Source: Bacillota bacterium
GTDB lineage: Bacteria; Bacillota; Clostridia; Clostridiales; Clostridiaceae
Reading direction: 5' to 3'
NCBI GenBank assembly: GCA_030706015.1
Contig: JAUZPI010000042.1
Coordinates: 1-38,539 of the forward strand
DNA: 38,539 nucleotides
In this document: positions 15,295-22,336 of the stretch, in pieces
How the letters are laid out: each line of letters begins with the position of its first letter
Numbering within the stretch: the stretch's first letter is position 1
Notes under the pieces: generated by a model
Seen by the model: the letters and a program-made list of their open reading frames with translations, nothing else
Databases searched by the model: none
What the model was told of the DNA's origin: nothing
Made by a program: the position numbers and the translations under genes

Positions 15295-15915
15295 TTATTC
15301 ATTTGTCACGTATTTCATTAAAATACCTCTAATTTTTTCATTTCTGCAAAAGTCCGCAGGAGTTAGTCCGTAAGAATTTTTTGAATTTATATCAAATCCG
15401 AGGCTAATTAATGCTTTTAAAAATTCCTCAAAATTATGGTCAGACAGATCTATATAATCATCATGAAGAAGCGTATTGTTATATTTATCCCTTGCATTTA
15501 TATCAGCCCCATATTTTACAAGAAGATTGAGAAGTTCTATAGAGAAACTAAAGTTGCAATAAAATACAGGAGTTTTACCAGATATGTTAACTGAATTAAC
15601 ATTAGCTCCCTTGTCTAGTATCATAGTTATTACATCTATGTTAGGTCTTACCCTTGCACAAAGTCTATGTAAAGGGGTTTCGGAGAACCTGCCGTGATGA
15701 ATATTAATATCAGCGCCCTTATTAACCAAAAATTCTATTGTTTGAAAATAATTATTTCCACAGTTATTAATAGCATAAAAAAGCATATCTTCAAGATTAG
15801 AATTTAAATTAGTAGTTTCATTAAAATATTCTTTTATCTCACTCATGTTTCCCTTTTTTATGGATTTGTAAATTGATTTAGATTTTGTAGAAAATATATT
15901 ATTAAATATTTTCAT
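15295..15915 (-). CDS. Ankyrin-repeat protein
   Basis: The ~206-residue protein carries three to four ankyrin repeats between about residues 50 and 200. The repeat signatures are IEFLVNKGADINIHHG, TPLHRLCARVRPNIDVITMILDKGANVN, then LLNLLVKYGADINARDKYNNTLLH and LISLGFDINSKNSYGLTPAD. The N-terminus is lysine-rich, without a signal peptide. Ankyrin proteins mediate protein-protein contacts; no partner is evident from the context. Start choice: ATG 15915 has GGAGG (15928-15924) 8 nt upstream. The in-frame GTG at 15924 lies within that site. The gene is convergent with the chemoreceptor gene and separated from the sucrose cluster by 270 bp. Confidence 0.75.
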   Translation of the reverse strand: MKIFNNIFSTKSKSIYKSIKKGNMSEIKEYFNETTNLNSNLEDMLFYAINNCGNNYFQTIEFLVNKGADINIHHGRFSETPLHRLCARVRPNIDVITMILDKGANVNSVNISGKTPVFYCNFSFSIELLNLLVKYGADINARDKYNNTLLHDDYIDLSDHNFEEFLKALISLGFDINSKNSYGLTPADFCRNEKIRGILMKYVTNE

Positions 15916-16136
15916 GCTAGTCACCTCCAGGTGATTTATTAATAGTATTGACTATGTTACCTTCACATTATATCAAAGATATTGCGCCTATTCTATTTTT
16001 AAAATCAATCGATAAATACAATACATAAAACTAAAATGAGAGCTCACTTAATTTCTTTATTCCGAAAATAGAGCTTTTTTTGTTTATGTTTCTGATGACA
16101 AAGATACTAAATTAAATGTGAAAAGTAAACTAGATA

Positions 16137-16165
16137 TGGACAAGAGGAATAATATGATGTATCAT
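16137..16165 (+). promoter_or_regulatory. Candidate promoter of the sucrose operon
   Basis: TGGACA (16137-16142), 17 bp, TATCAT (16160-16165). The two LacI-type operators lie 34 and 94 bp downstream of the -10, a position that would act as a roadblock. Another promoter closer to the operators is not excluded. Confidence 0.4.
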
Positions 16166-16198
16166 AAATTTATAATTAGGTTTATTTTACAATTTCAA

Positions 16199-16212
16199 TG
16201 GGAACGCTCCCG
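16199..16212. promoter_or_regulatory. LacI-type operator 1 of the sucrose operon
   Basis: TGGGAACGCTCCCG is a near-palindrome with the central CG typical of LacI/GalR operators. It shares TGGGAACG with the second site 60 bp downstream. The LacI-type repressor gene at 18817 is the likely binder. Confidence 0.65.
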
Positions 16213-16258
16213 CATGTAAAGCTGTATGCGAAACTTAATAGGTTTCAAAATGAAAATA

Positions 16259-16272
16259 TGGGAACGATACCA
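16259..16272. promoter_or_regulatory. LacI-type operator 2 of the sucrose operon
   Basis: TGGGAACGATACCA has 11 of 14 positions in common with operator 1. It lies 19 bp before the scrB start and exactly 60 bp from operator 1, so both face the same side of the helix. Confidence 0.65.
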
Positions 16273-16290
16273 TACGAAGGGAGAGTTAAA

Positions 16291-17763
16291 ATGATAGAAT
16301 GGTCGAGAGAACAAAGATATAGAAAAATTGAAGAAGCTGCAACTGAAGAACTGCAAGAATTAAAGCAAAAGGTTAATGCATGTCCGTTTCGTCAGAAGTT
16401 TCATATTCAACCTAAAATGGGGCTGTTAAATGACCCCAATGGATTTTCTTATTATAATGGCAGGTATCATTTGTTCTATCAATGGTTCCCATTGGGGCCG
16501 GTGCATGGTTTAAAATACTGGTACCATATTAGCTCAACTGATCTTGTAAACTGGGAAGAACATGGCCTAGGAATAGTGCCAGGTGATTGGTTTGATTCCC
16601 ATGGAGCCTACTCAGGTTCAGGTATTGTTCACAACGAAAGATTACATTTACTGTATACAGGGAATACAAGGGATGAAAACTGGATTCGTCATCCATATCA
16701 ATGTATGGCAATTATGGATAACGAAAATAAGATAACTAAGCTGTCATCTCCAGTAATTGATAGTGTGCCAGAAGGGTATACAGAGCATTTTCGTGATCCA
16801 AAGGTATTTGAGAAGGACGGTAAATTTTACTGCATCATTGGAGCTCAAACAAAAGACTTAAAGGGTACTGCAGTTTATTACCAATCTAAAGATTTGATAA
16901 ATTGGACATATAAAAATACTATTAAAACTTCTTTAACAGATTTCGGATATATGTGGGAATGCCCAGATTATTTTGAATTAGAGGATAATGGAGTTATGAT
17001 ATTTTCACCTCAAGGCATTGAAAGGCAGGGTGACTTATATGCTAATATTTATCAGTCAGGTTATATAATAGGCTCAAAGATAGATTTTGAAGACGGAAAA
17101 TTTGAACATAACGAGTTTGCTGAATTAGATAATGGATTTGACTTTTATGCACCTCAAACTATGGAAGATCATAAGGGAAGACGTATTTTAATAGGATGGA
17201 TGGGATTACCCGATGTTGAATACCCAACGGATAGAAGTGGCTGGGCTCATTGCTTGACATTACCACGTGAATTGAGGATTAGAAATAATAAATTAATTCA
17301 AACACCTGTTATAGAATTAGAACAATTACGTAAAAACCATAGAGCCTTGAATGAAACATTAAAATCAGAAGAAAAATCATTTAATGGTTTTAGCGGAGAA
17401 AGGTATGAGTTAAATTGCTTATTTACAGAGTTCTCTGGAAAACAATTAGGTGTAAAGCTGCGTGTATCAGAAGGTGAAGAAACTGTTATCTATTATGATA
17501 TAGAAAATAAAAAGATGGTGCTAGACCGCAGCAAATCAGGAGAAGAATTTGCAAAGGAATGGGGAACAGAGCGTAAGACCTATTTAAATTGCAAGGAATT
17601 AAAGCTTCAGATTTTTGTAGATAGTTCTTCCGTTGAAGTTTTTGTAAATAACGGAGAAAAAGTATTTACTACACGTATATTTCCAGCTAAAGAGAGCAAG
17701 GGAATCAAGTTCTTTGCAGATGGAGAAAGTAAGATAAGTGCAGATATATGGGATATTTATTAG
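16291..17763 (+). CDS. scrB: Sucrose-6-phosphate hydrolase (GH32)
   Basis: The 490-residue glycoside hydrolase family 32 enzyme splits sucrose-6-phosphate into glucose-6-phosphate and fructose in the cytoplasm. The catalytic blocks are all present. NDPNG (residues 47-51) has Asp48 as nucleophile, FRDPKVF carries the transition-state-stabilising RDP, and MWECPDYF carries the acid/base Glu. The five-bladed propeller is followed by the C-terminal beta-sandwich (from about residue 345; KLQIFVDSSSVEVFVNNGE). Start choice: ATG 16291 follows GGGAGAG (16280-16286). The upstream in-frame ATG at 16198 would translate through both operators and is rejected. There is no signal peptide. A fructokinase gene follows after 12 bp. 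No sucrose PTS permease is encoded in the window. Confidence 0.9.
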   Translation: MIEWSREQRYRKIEEAATEELQELKQKVNACPFRQKFHIQPKMGLLNDPNGFSYYNGRYHLFYQWFPLGPVHGLKYWYHISSTDLVNWEEHGLGIVPGDWFDSHGAYSGSGIVHNERLHLLYTGNTRDENWIRHPYQCMAIMDNENKITKLSSPVIDSVPEGYTEHFRDPKVFEKDGKFYCIIGAQTKDLKGTAVYYQSKDLINWTYKNTIKTSLTDFGYMWECPDYFELEDNGVMIFSPQGIERQGDLYANIYQSGYIIGSKIDFEDGKFEHNEFAELDNGFDFYAPQTMEDHKGRRILIGWMGLPDVEYPTDRSGWAHCLTLPRELRIRNNKLIQTPVIELEQLRKNHRALNETLKSEEKSFNGFSGERYELNCLFTEFSGKQLGVKLRVSEGEETVIYYDIENKKMVLDRSKSGEEFAKEWGTERKTYLNCKELKLQIFVDSSSVEVFVNNGEKVFTTRIFPAKESKGIKFFADGESKISADIWDIY

Positions 17764-17775
17764 GGAGGTTATAGT

Positions 17776-18744
17776 ATGAGTAAGGTAATAGCAATAGGAG
17801 AGGCTTTAATAGATTTTATACCACATGAAAAGGGAAGACTTTTAAAAAATGTTGAAAGTTTTTTAAGAGTACCTGGAGGAGCCCCTCTTAATGTAGTATC
17901 AGCAGTATGCAAATTAGGCGGCCAAGGTAAAATGATAACACAGCTTGGTGAGGATGCTTTTGGAGATATTATAATAGATACGGTAAAACCTTTGGGAGTG
18001 GATGTATCAGGAATTATTAGAACAAAAGAAGCAAATACAGCTTTAGCTTTTGTATCTTTAAGAGAAGATGGCGAAAGGGATTTTTCATTTTATAGGAATC
18101 CAAGTGCAGATATGCTTTTAAAATCAGAAGATATAAGTAAAGAAGATTTTAAAGAAGGTGATATATTGCATTTTTGCTCAGTAAGCTTAATAGATGCACC
18201 TATAAAACAAGCACACAAAAAGGCAATAGAGTATGCTGAGGAAAATAACTGCATAATAAGTTTTGATCCAAACGTAAGATTACCACTTTGGGACAGCGAA
18301 GAAAGATGCAGAGAAGCAATATTAGAATTCCTTCCCAAAGCACATATATTAAAAATCAGCGATGAAGAACTAGCTTTTATTACAGGAATAGAGGATGAAA
18401 GTGAAGCAATAAAGTCCTTATTTAGTGGTAATGTAGAAATTGTAATATATACTAAAGGAACCAATGGTGCGGATTTTATTACCAAGGATAATACTATTTG
18501 GTGCCCATCCTTTAAGGTAAAGGCAGAAGACACAACTGGAGCTGGCGATTCATTTATAGGAGCATTATTATATCAAATTTCATCAAATAAACTAACTTTA
18601 GATGCTTTAATAAATTTAGAAAATGAAGAAAAGAAAAAATTAATCACATTCTCAAATGCAACTGCTGCATTAACGGTATCAAAAAGAGGGGCAATTGCTG
18701 CGTTACCTTTTAAAGAGGAAGTTGAAAATTTATTAGTAAACTAA
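17776..18744 (+). CDS. scrK: Fructokinase, PfkB/ribokinase family
   Basis: The 322-residue kinase has the N-terminal PfkB signature GGAPLNVVSAVCKLG (residues ~34-48) and the C-terminal ATP/anion-hole motif DTTGAGDSFIGALL, whose Asp is the catalytic base. It phosphorylates the fructose released by ScrB to fructose-6-phosphate. The specificity is inferred from family likeness and from its place 12 bp after scrB with ribosome site GGGAGG (17763-17768). Length is normal for the family. It is followed by a separate promoter for the repressor gene. Confidence 0.87.
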   Translation: MSKVIAIGEALIDFIPHEKGRLLKNVESFLRVPGGAPLNVVSAVCKLGGQGKMITQLGEDAFGDIIIDTVKPLGVDVSGIIRTKEANTALAFVSLREDGERDFSFYRNPSADMLLKSEDISKEDFKEGDILHFCSVSLIDAPIKQAHKKAIEYAEENNCIISFDPNVRLPLWDSEERCREAILEFLPKAHILKISDEELAFITGIEDESEAIKSLFSGNVEIVIYTKGTNGADFITKDNTIWCPSFKVKAEDTTGAGDSFIGALLYQISSNKLTLDALINLENEEKKKLITFSNATAALTVSKRGAIAALPFKEEVENLLVN

Positions 18745-18756
18745 GAAAGAATGATT

Positions 18757-18785
18757 TTGGGAATATAAATAAAACATGCTATAAT
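18757..18785 (+). promoter_or_regulatory. Promoter of the sucrose repressor gene
   Basis: TTGGGA (18757-18762), 17 bp, TATAAT (18780-18785). No copy of the TGGGAACG operator is seen here, so the repressor may be constitutively expressed. Confidence 0.65.
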
Positions 18786-18816
18786 TAATTTCAAAAAGTG
18801 AATTTGGGTGAAGTAA

Positions 18817-19809
18817 ATGACTATCATAGAATTTGCAAAAATAGCAGGAGTGTCAAAATCAACAGCATCTAGATATTTTAATAATGGTTACGTTAGTCCG
18901 GAAGCTTGTGAAAAGATTAAATTAGCGCTTGAAAAAACAGGCTTTCAGCCTCATAAACAAGCGCAATCAATGAGAACAAGAAAAACTAATCTGATTGGAG
19001 TAATAGTTCCTAAAATAAGTACAGAAACTGCGCCTAGAATTGTAGAAGGAATATCAGATGAATTAAGTATCCACGGATATAATATATTAATAGCCAATAC
19101 AGGTTTAAGTATTGAGAAGGAGATAGAATATTTAAAGATATTTAATAATAATCAAGTTGATGGAATAATATTTATGGCTACAAAGTTTACTGATGAACAT
19201 TTAAAGGTAATGGAAGGCGTTAAGGTGCCTATTGTGGTGGTAGGTCAAAATATCAAGCAATATCCATCTGTATATAATGACGACTACAATGCCTCGAGAG
19301 ATGTTGTAAAATATATAATTAGCAAGGGGCATAAAGATATAGGATTTATCGGAGTGTATGAGGAAGATATTTCTGTTGGTCTGGAAAGAAAAAGAGGATA
19401 TATGGATGAATTAAGAGAAAATAATATTGAAATAAAAGAGGAACTTATAAAAATAGGCAACTTTGAAACTGATAGTGGTTACAAACTAACAGAGAAATTG
19501 ATGAATCAACAAGAAAAGCCCTCAGCAATATTTGCAGTTACAGATAACATTGCAGCTGGTGCCCTTAAATATTTAAGTGAAAATAACTATAGGATACCTG
19601 AAGATGTTGCAATAATAGGTATGGGTGACTCTAGAATATCTGAGTTTATCGCTCCTAAGCTTACAACTATTCATTACCACTATAAAACCTCAGGTATAGA
19701 GGCTGCCGGCATGATGTTGGAATTACTAAATGAAGGTGTGAGTTCTTCTAAAAATATAGCTAGGGCTCAAAAATTACCCTACAGGTTAGTTGAGAGAAAT
19801 AGTATATAA
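18817..19809 (+). CDS. scrR: LacI-family repressor of sucrose utilisation
   Basis: The 330-residue regulator begins with the LacI helix-turn-helix and hinge (MTIIEFAKIAGVSKSTASRYFNNGYVSPEACEKI ... LEKTGFQPHKQAQSMRTRKT). A periplasmic-binding-protein-like sensor domain follows from about residue 62 (NLIGVIVPKISTETAPRIVEGI). The later segment DVAIIGMGDSRISEFIAPKLTTIHY is the usual C-terminal effector region. It is placed directly after scrB-scrK with its own promoter, which is how ScrR repressors are often arranged. The operators at 16199 and 16259 are its probable targets. The start is supported by TGGGTGAAGTAA before ATG 18817, a rather weak ribosome site. Confidence 0.85.
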   Translation: MTIIEFAKIAGVSKSTASRYFNNGYVSPEACEKIKLALEKTGFQPHKQAQSMRTRKTNLIGVIVPKISTETAPRIVEGISDELSIHGYNILIANTGLSIEKEIEYLKIFNNNQVDGIIFMATKFTDEHLKVMEGVKVPIVVVGQNIKQYPSVYNDDYNASRDVVKYIISKGHKDIGFIGVYEEDISVGLERKRGYMDELRENNIEIKEELIKIGNFETDSGYKLTEKLMNQQEKPSAIFAVTDNIAAGALKYLSENNYRIPEDVAIIGMGDSRISEFIAPKLTTIHYHYKTSGIEAAGMMLELLNEGVSSSKNIARAQKLPYRLVERNSI

Positions 19810-19826
19810 TAATCTCCAAAATGATA

Positions 19827-19873
19827 AATCAACTCCTAAACTTATACATTTCATAGGTTTAGGGGTTGATTTT
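19827..19873 (+). terminator. Terminator of the sucrose repressor gene
   Basis: A 15-bp stem (19827-19841 with 19857-19871, one G-U) has a 15-nt loop; the T-tract after it is short. Confidence 0.65.
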
Positions 19874-19894
19874 GTGTTGACCCATTCATCTGTG

Positions 19895-19942
19895 TTGACA
19901 GTAATTTCAACTATAAATATAATTAGTATAACAATTATTGTT
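19895..19942 (+). promoter_or_regulatory. Consensus promoter and operator of the MarR-MFS operon
   Basis: TTGACA (19895-19900), 17 bp, TATAAT (19918-19923) is a perfect consensus. A perfect 13-bp palindrome AACAATTATTGTT (19930-19942) covers the transcription start region and is the best candidate for MarR autorepression. Confidence 0.75.
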
Positions 19943-19972
19943 AGGACAAGTATTATAAGGAGGGAAATTTAT

Positions 19973-20413
19973 ATGTCTTATGATGAATCTATTGGTCAAT
20001 TGACAAATCAAACAAATAAAAAAATAATGAGGTATTTGAACTCAAAACTTGAATTGTATGACATTACTCTCGAGCAGTGGAATGTACTATTGAAACTATC
20101 GCAGCAAGATAAAATTAATCAAAAGCAGTTAGCTCAGAAAGTAGATAAGGATCAACCAACCTTGGCAAGGATTTTAGATATTTTAGAAAGAAAAAGGCTG
20201 GTTGAAAGACTTTCTAGTAAAGAAGATAAAAGAGCATTTATTTTACATATAACGGATAACGGATTAAAGCTAAAGAATGAGGTTGCACCTTTACTTGAAA
20301 ATATTTTTGAAATAATGATATCCGGCATTTCAAATGAAGAAGTAGAAGTTTATAAAAATGTTCTCATGAAAATTAGCAGCAATATAGAAGTTCAAGAAAA
20401 GGGGGAGAAGTGA
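19973..20413 (+). CDS. MarR-family regulator of the following MFS transporter
   Basis: The 146-residue protein has MarR architecture: an N-terminal helix, LEQWNVLLKLSQQDKINQKQLAQKVDKDQPTLARILDILERKRLVERL as the winged helix, and the wing SSKEDKRAFILHITDNG (D-x-R motif). ATAAGGAGGG (19955-19963) supports ATG 19973. Extending the frame upstream would run through the promoter, so longer starts are rejected. Its stop codon TGA is immediately followed by the TTG start of the MFS gene, so the two form a tight operon. It probably represses that operon via the palindrome at 19930 until a ligand binds. Confidence 0.83.
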   Translation: MSYDESIGQLTNQTNKKIMRYLNSKLELYDITLEQWNVLLKLSQQDKINQKQLAQKVDKDQPTLARILDILERKRLVERLSSKEDKRAFILHITDNGLKLKNEVAPLLENIFEIMISGISNEEVEVYKNVLMKISSNIEVQEKGEK

Positions 20414-21607
20414 TTGAGCAAGCTGTGGACTAAAAGTTACATATTTATTCTAATAACAAATTTATTTGTATATATAGGTTTTTATTTATTGGTACCAACC
20501 TTACCTGCATTTGCAAAGCAGATTGGCGGGAGCAGTTTGCAGGCTAGTCTTGTTGTAAGTGGATTTTCTATATCTTCCCTCATATGCAGGGCAATCACAG
20601 GACATGCAGCAGATAAGCTTGAAAAGAAACCTATTTTATTGATAGGACTTGTGATTTTAGCTCTATGTACCTTTTCCTATACGTTTTTACCTATATCAGC
20701 GGTAATAGTGATTCGTATTCTTCAAGGGGTAGGTTGGGGAATGGCATCTACTACTATTGCGGCCGTAGTTTCAGATATGGTTCCTAGCCAGCAAAGAGGT
20801 GAGGGGATGGGATATTACTCATTATCAATGATAATTTCTATGTCCTTAGCACCAGTTGCTTCAATTATAATTATGAATAATTACCGATTTAACCTTGTAG
20901 CTATGTTTTCAATAATTTTGTTTGGTATAGGGATAATCTCATTACAACTGGTGACATTCCGTAAAAATAAGTTCCAAAGGAATAAAGGCAATAAGGAAAA
21001 AATAATTGTATTAAGAGATGTGTTTGAAAAAAAGGCACTGCTTCCATCCTTACTTTGTTTTTTATTAGCTATTACTTTATGTGGAATAATGAGTTATATA
21101 GTGTTGTTCGGAAAAGAAATTAAACTGTCAAATATATGGGTTTACTTTATAGGACATGTTTCAATGATTTTGGTTACAAGGTCCTTTGTTGGAAAATTAT
21201 TTGATAAAAAAGGTCATACTGTAGTAATTATACCAGGTGCCATTTCAATGACAATTGGACTTATTATATTATCCTATGTACACTCAGTTCCGACTTTAGT
21301 CATTGCTTCATTATTTTACGGTTTTGGATATGGAGCAGTTCAACCCTCCCTGCAGGCATGGGCAGTTAACAGATCACCAATAGAACGAAGAGGTGCAGCA
21401 AATGGAACCTTCTTATCCTCAATGGACTTAAGCTTTACAATTGGATCTATTTTGCTAAGCTACATTGCGGAGAGTAAGAGCTATGCAATAATGTATCGTT
21501 TTTCATCTATATTTATGATTATTTTCATGTTCATATATGGAGTTGCTTTATTAAAAGAAAGAAGAGCTGAAGTTTATAAAGAAGACTTGGAAGAAAACGC
21601 AAGCTAA
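20414..21607 (+). CDS. MFS transporter, 12-TM
   Basis: The 397-residue membrane protein has 12 predicted helices. Motif-A-like GHAADKLEKKPILLIG lies between helices 2 and 3, RILQGVGWGMASTT in helix 4, and a second-half motif GKLFDKKGHTVVII. It resembles YfcJ/YhhS/AraJ-like efflux permeases of the DHA1 group. The TTG start at 20414 directly abuts the MarR stop, and GGGGGAG (20401-20407) is 6-7 nt upstream. Export of a toxic small molecule is the likely role given the MarR partner; the substrate is unknown. Confidence 0.82.
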   Translation: MSKLWTKSYIFILITNLFVYIGFYLLVPTLPAFAKQIGGSSLQASLVVSGFSISSLICRAITGHAADKLEKKPILLIGLVILALCTFSYTFLPISAVIVIRILQGVGWGMASTTIAAVVSDMVPSQQRGEGMGYYSLSMIISMSLAPVASIIIMNNYRFNLVAMFSIILFGIGIISLQLVTFRKNKFQRNKGNKEKIIVLRDVFEKKALLPSLLCFLLAITLCGIMSYIVLFGKEIKLSNIWVYFIGHVSMILVTRSFVGKLFDKKGHTVVIIPGAISMTIGLIILSYVHSVPTLVIASLFYGFGYGAVQPSLQAWAVNRSPIERRGAANGTFLSSMDLSFTIGSILLSYIAESKSYAIMYRFSSIFMIIFMFIYGVALLKERRAEVYKEDLEENAS

Positions 21608-21705
21608 GCCTTTCCATCACCTATATTACTTTGCAAGCGTATACTATATGGATAGCAGTATTTTATATATAATAAGTCTCAAAAATAAAATGAGAGGTAT
21701 GATAT

Positions 21706-22152
21706 ATGAAAAAGCTAAATCCTGAAAAGCTTTTTGTAGAATTCAGGGCTGGTGTAACGAACACTGAGCCTATAATAGGACGTAAATATACACTAACACA
21801 TTCTGATATAACAGCAGAACTATTTCTAACTATAGGTATTGAGTATGCCTTCGATAAGATTACTAAGATGAGAGATGAAGTTTTGGCAGAATGGAGAATG
21901 TGCAACGGTTATCCATATTTGCATGTATATGTCTATGTAGATGGTCGTTCTGGAACAACTAAAACAGCTATTCGTGATACAATTTTTAGACGTGAATTGC
22001 CACTGGCATTAGAAGCCATAAGGTACGGAGATAGAAAGTTTTTCTTAGCACATCCCGAATTAGATGATGCACCAATAGGTATACATTTTGACTCGGAAAA
22101 CCCATACTATAATAGATTTGAGAATTGGGGAACTCCAAAGAAATATAAGTAG
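21706..22152 (+). CDS. Stay-green (SGR) family protein, predicted Mg-dechelatase fold
   Basis: The 148-residue soluble protein matches the Staygreen family. It has the characteristic start KLNPEKLFVEFRAGVTNTEPIIGRKYTLTHSDITAELFLTIG, then EVLAEWRMCNGYPYLHVYVYVDG, and a C-terminal FRRELPLALEAIRYGD. In plants, SGR removes Mg from chlorophyll a. Bacterial homologues exist in non-photosynthetic species, and some have been reported to dechelate chlorophyll-type substrates. The chloroplast transit peptide and C-terminal Cys-rich tail of plant SGR are absent, as expected. AGAGG precedes ATG 21706. It stands between the MFS gene and the isoprenoid synthase gene, with its own strong terminator, so it is probably a separate transcript. 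Confidence 0.85.
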   Translation: MKKLNPEKLFVEFRAGVTNTEPIIGRKYTLTHSDITAELFLTIGIEYAFDKITKMRDEVLAEWRMCNGYPYLHVYVYVDGRSGTTKTAIRDTIFRRELPLALEAIRYGDRKFFLAHPELDDAPIGIHFDSENPYYNRFENWGTPKKYK

Positions 22153-22160
22153 GATAAATA

Positions 22161-22203
22161 AATGTCATTGAAAATACATAGAAGATTTTCAGTGACATTT
22201 TTC
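22161..22203 (+). terminator. Rho-independent terminator of the stay-green gene
   Basis: A 15-bp stem (22161-22175 with 22185-22199, one G-U) and a 9-nt loop are followed by a T-run. Confidence 0.85.
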
Positions 22204-22208
22204 AGGTT

Positions 22209-22238
22209 TTTACATCGTGTGGTAGAATTTATTATAAG
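22209..22238 (+). promoter_or_regulatory. Candidate promoter of the isoprenoid synthase cluster
   Basis: TTTACA (22209-22214), 18 bp, TATAAG (22233-22238). It lies directly after the stay-green terminator and ~100 bp before the synthase gene. Confidence 0.4.
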
Positions 22239-22336
22239 TGATATGGAAAGTAAATATATTACATAGTATTATTAATATTAAGTTAAATTATTTAACAAAA
22301 TTTATGAGAGAACAGTAAGTAGGGGTAATGTGTTTT

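Noticed and set aside
16031..16086. Terminator-like hairpin ending in a T-run before the sucrose operon
   Set aside because: The stem is only about 5 bp with a ~25-nt loop; not strong enough to call.
16198..16290. Longer scrB start at ATG 16198
   Set aside because: It would put both LacI-type operators inside the coding region and has no ribosome site; family alignments begin at MIEWSREQRY (ATG 16291).
19790..19972. Upstream extension of the MarR gene at 19973
   Set aside because: The extension runs through a terminator hairpin and a perfect consensus promoter.
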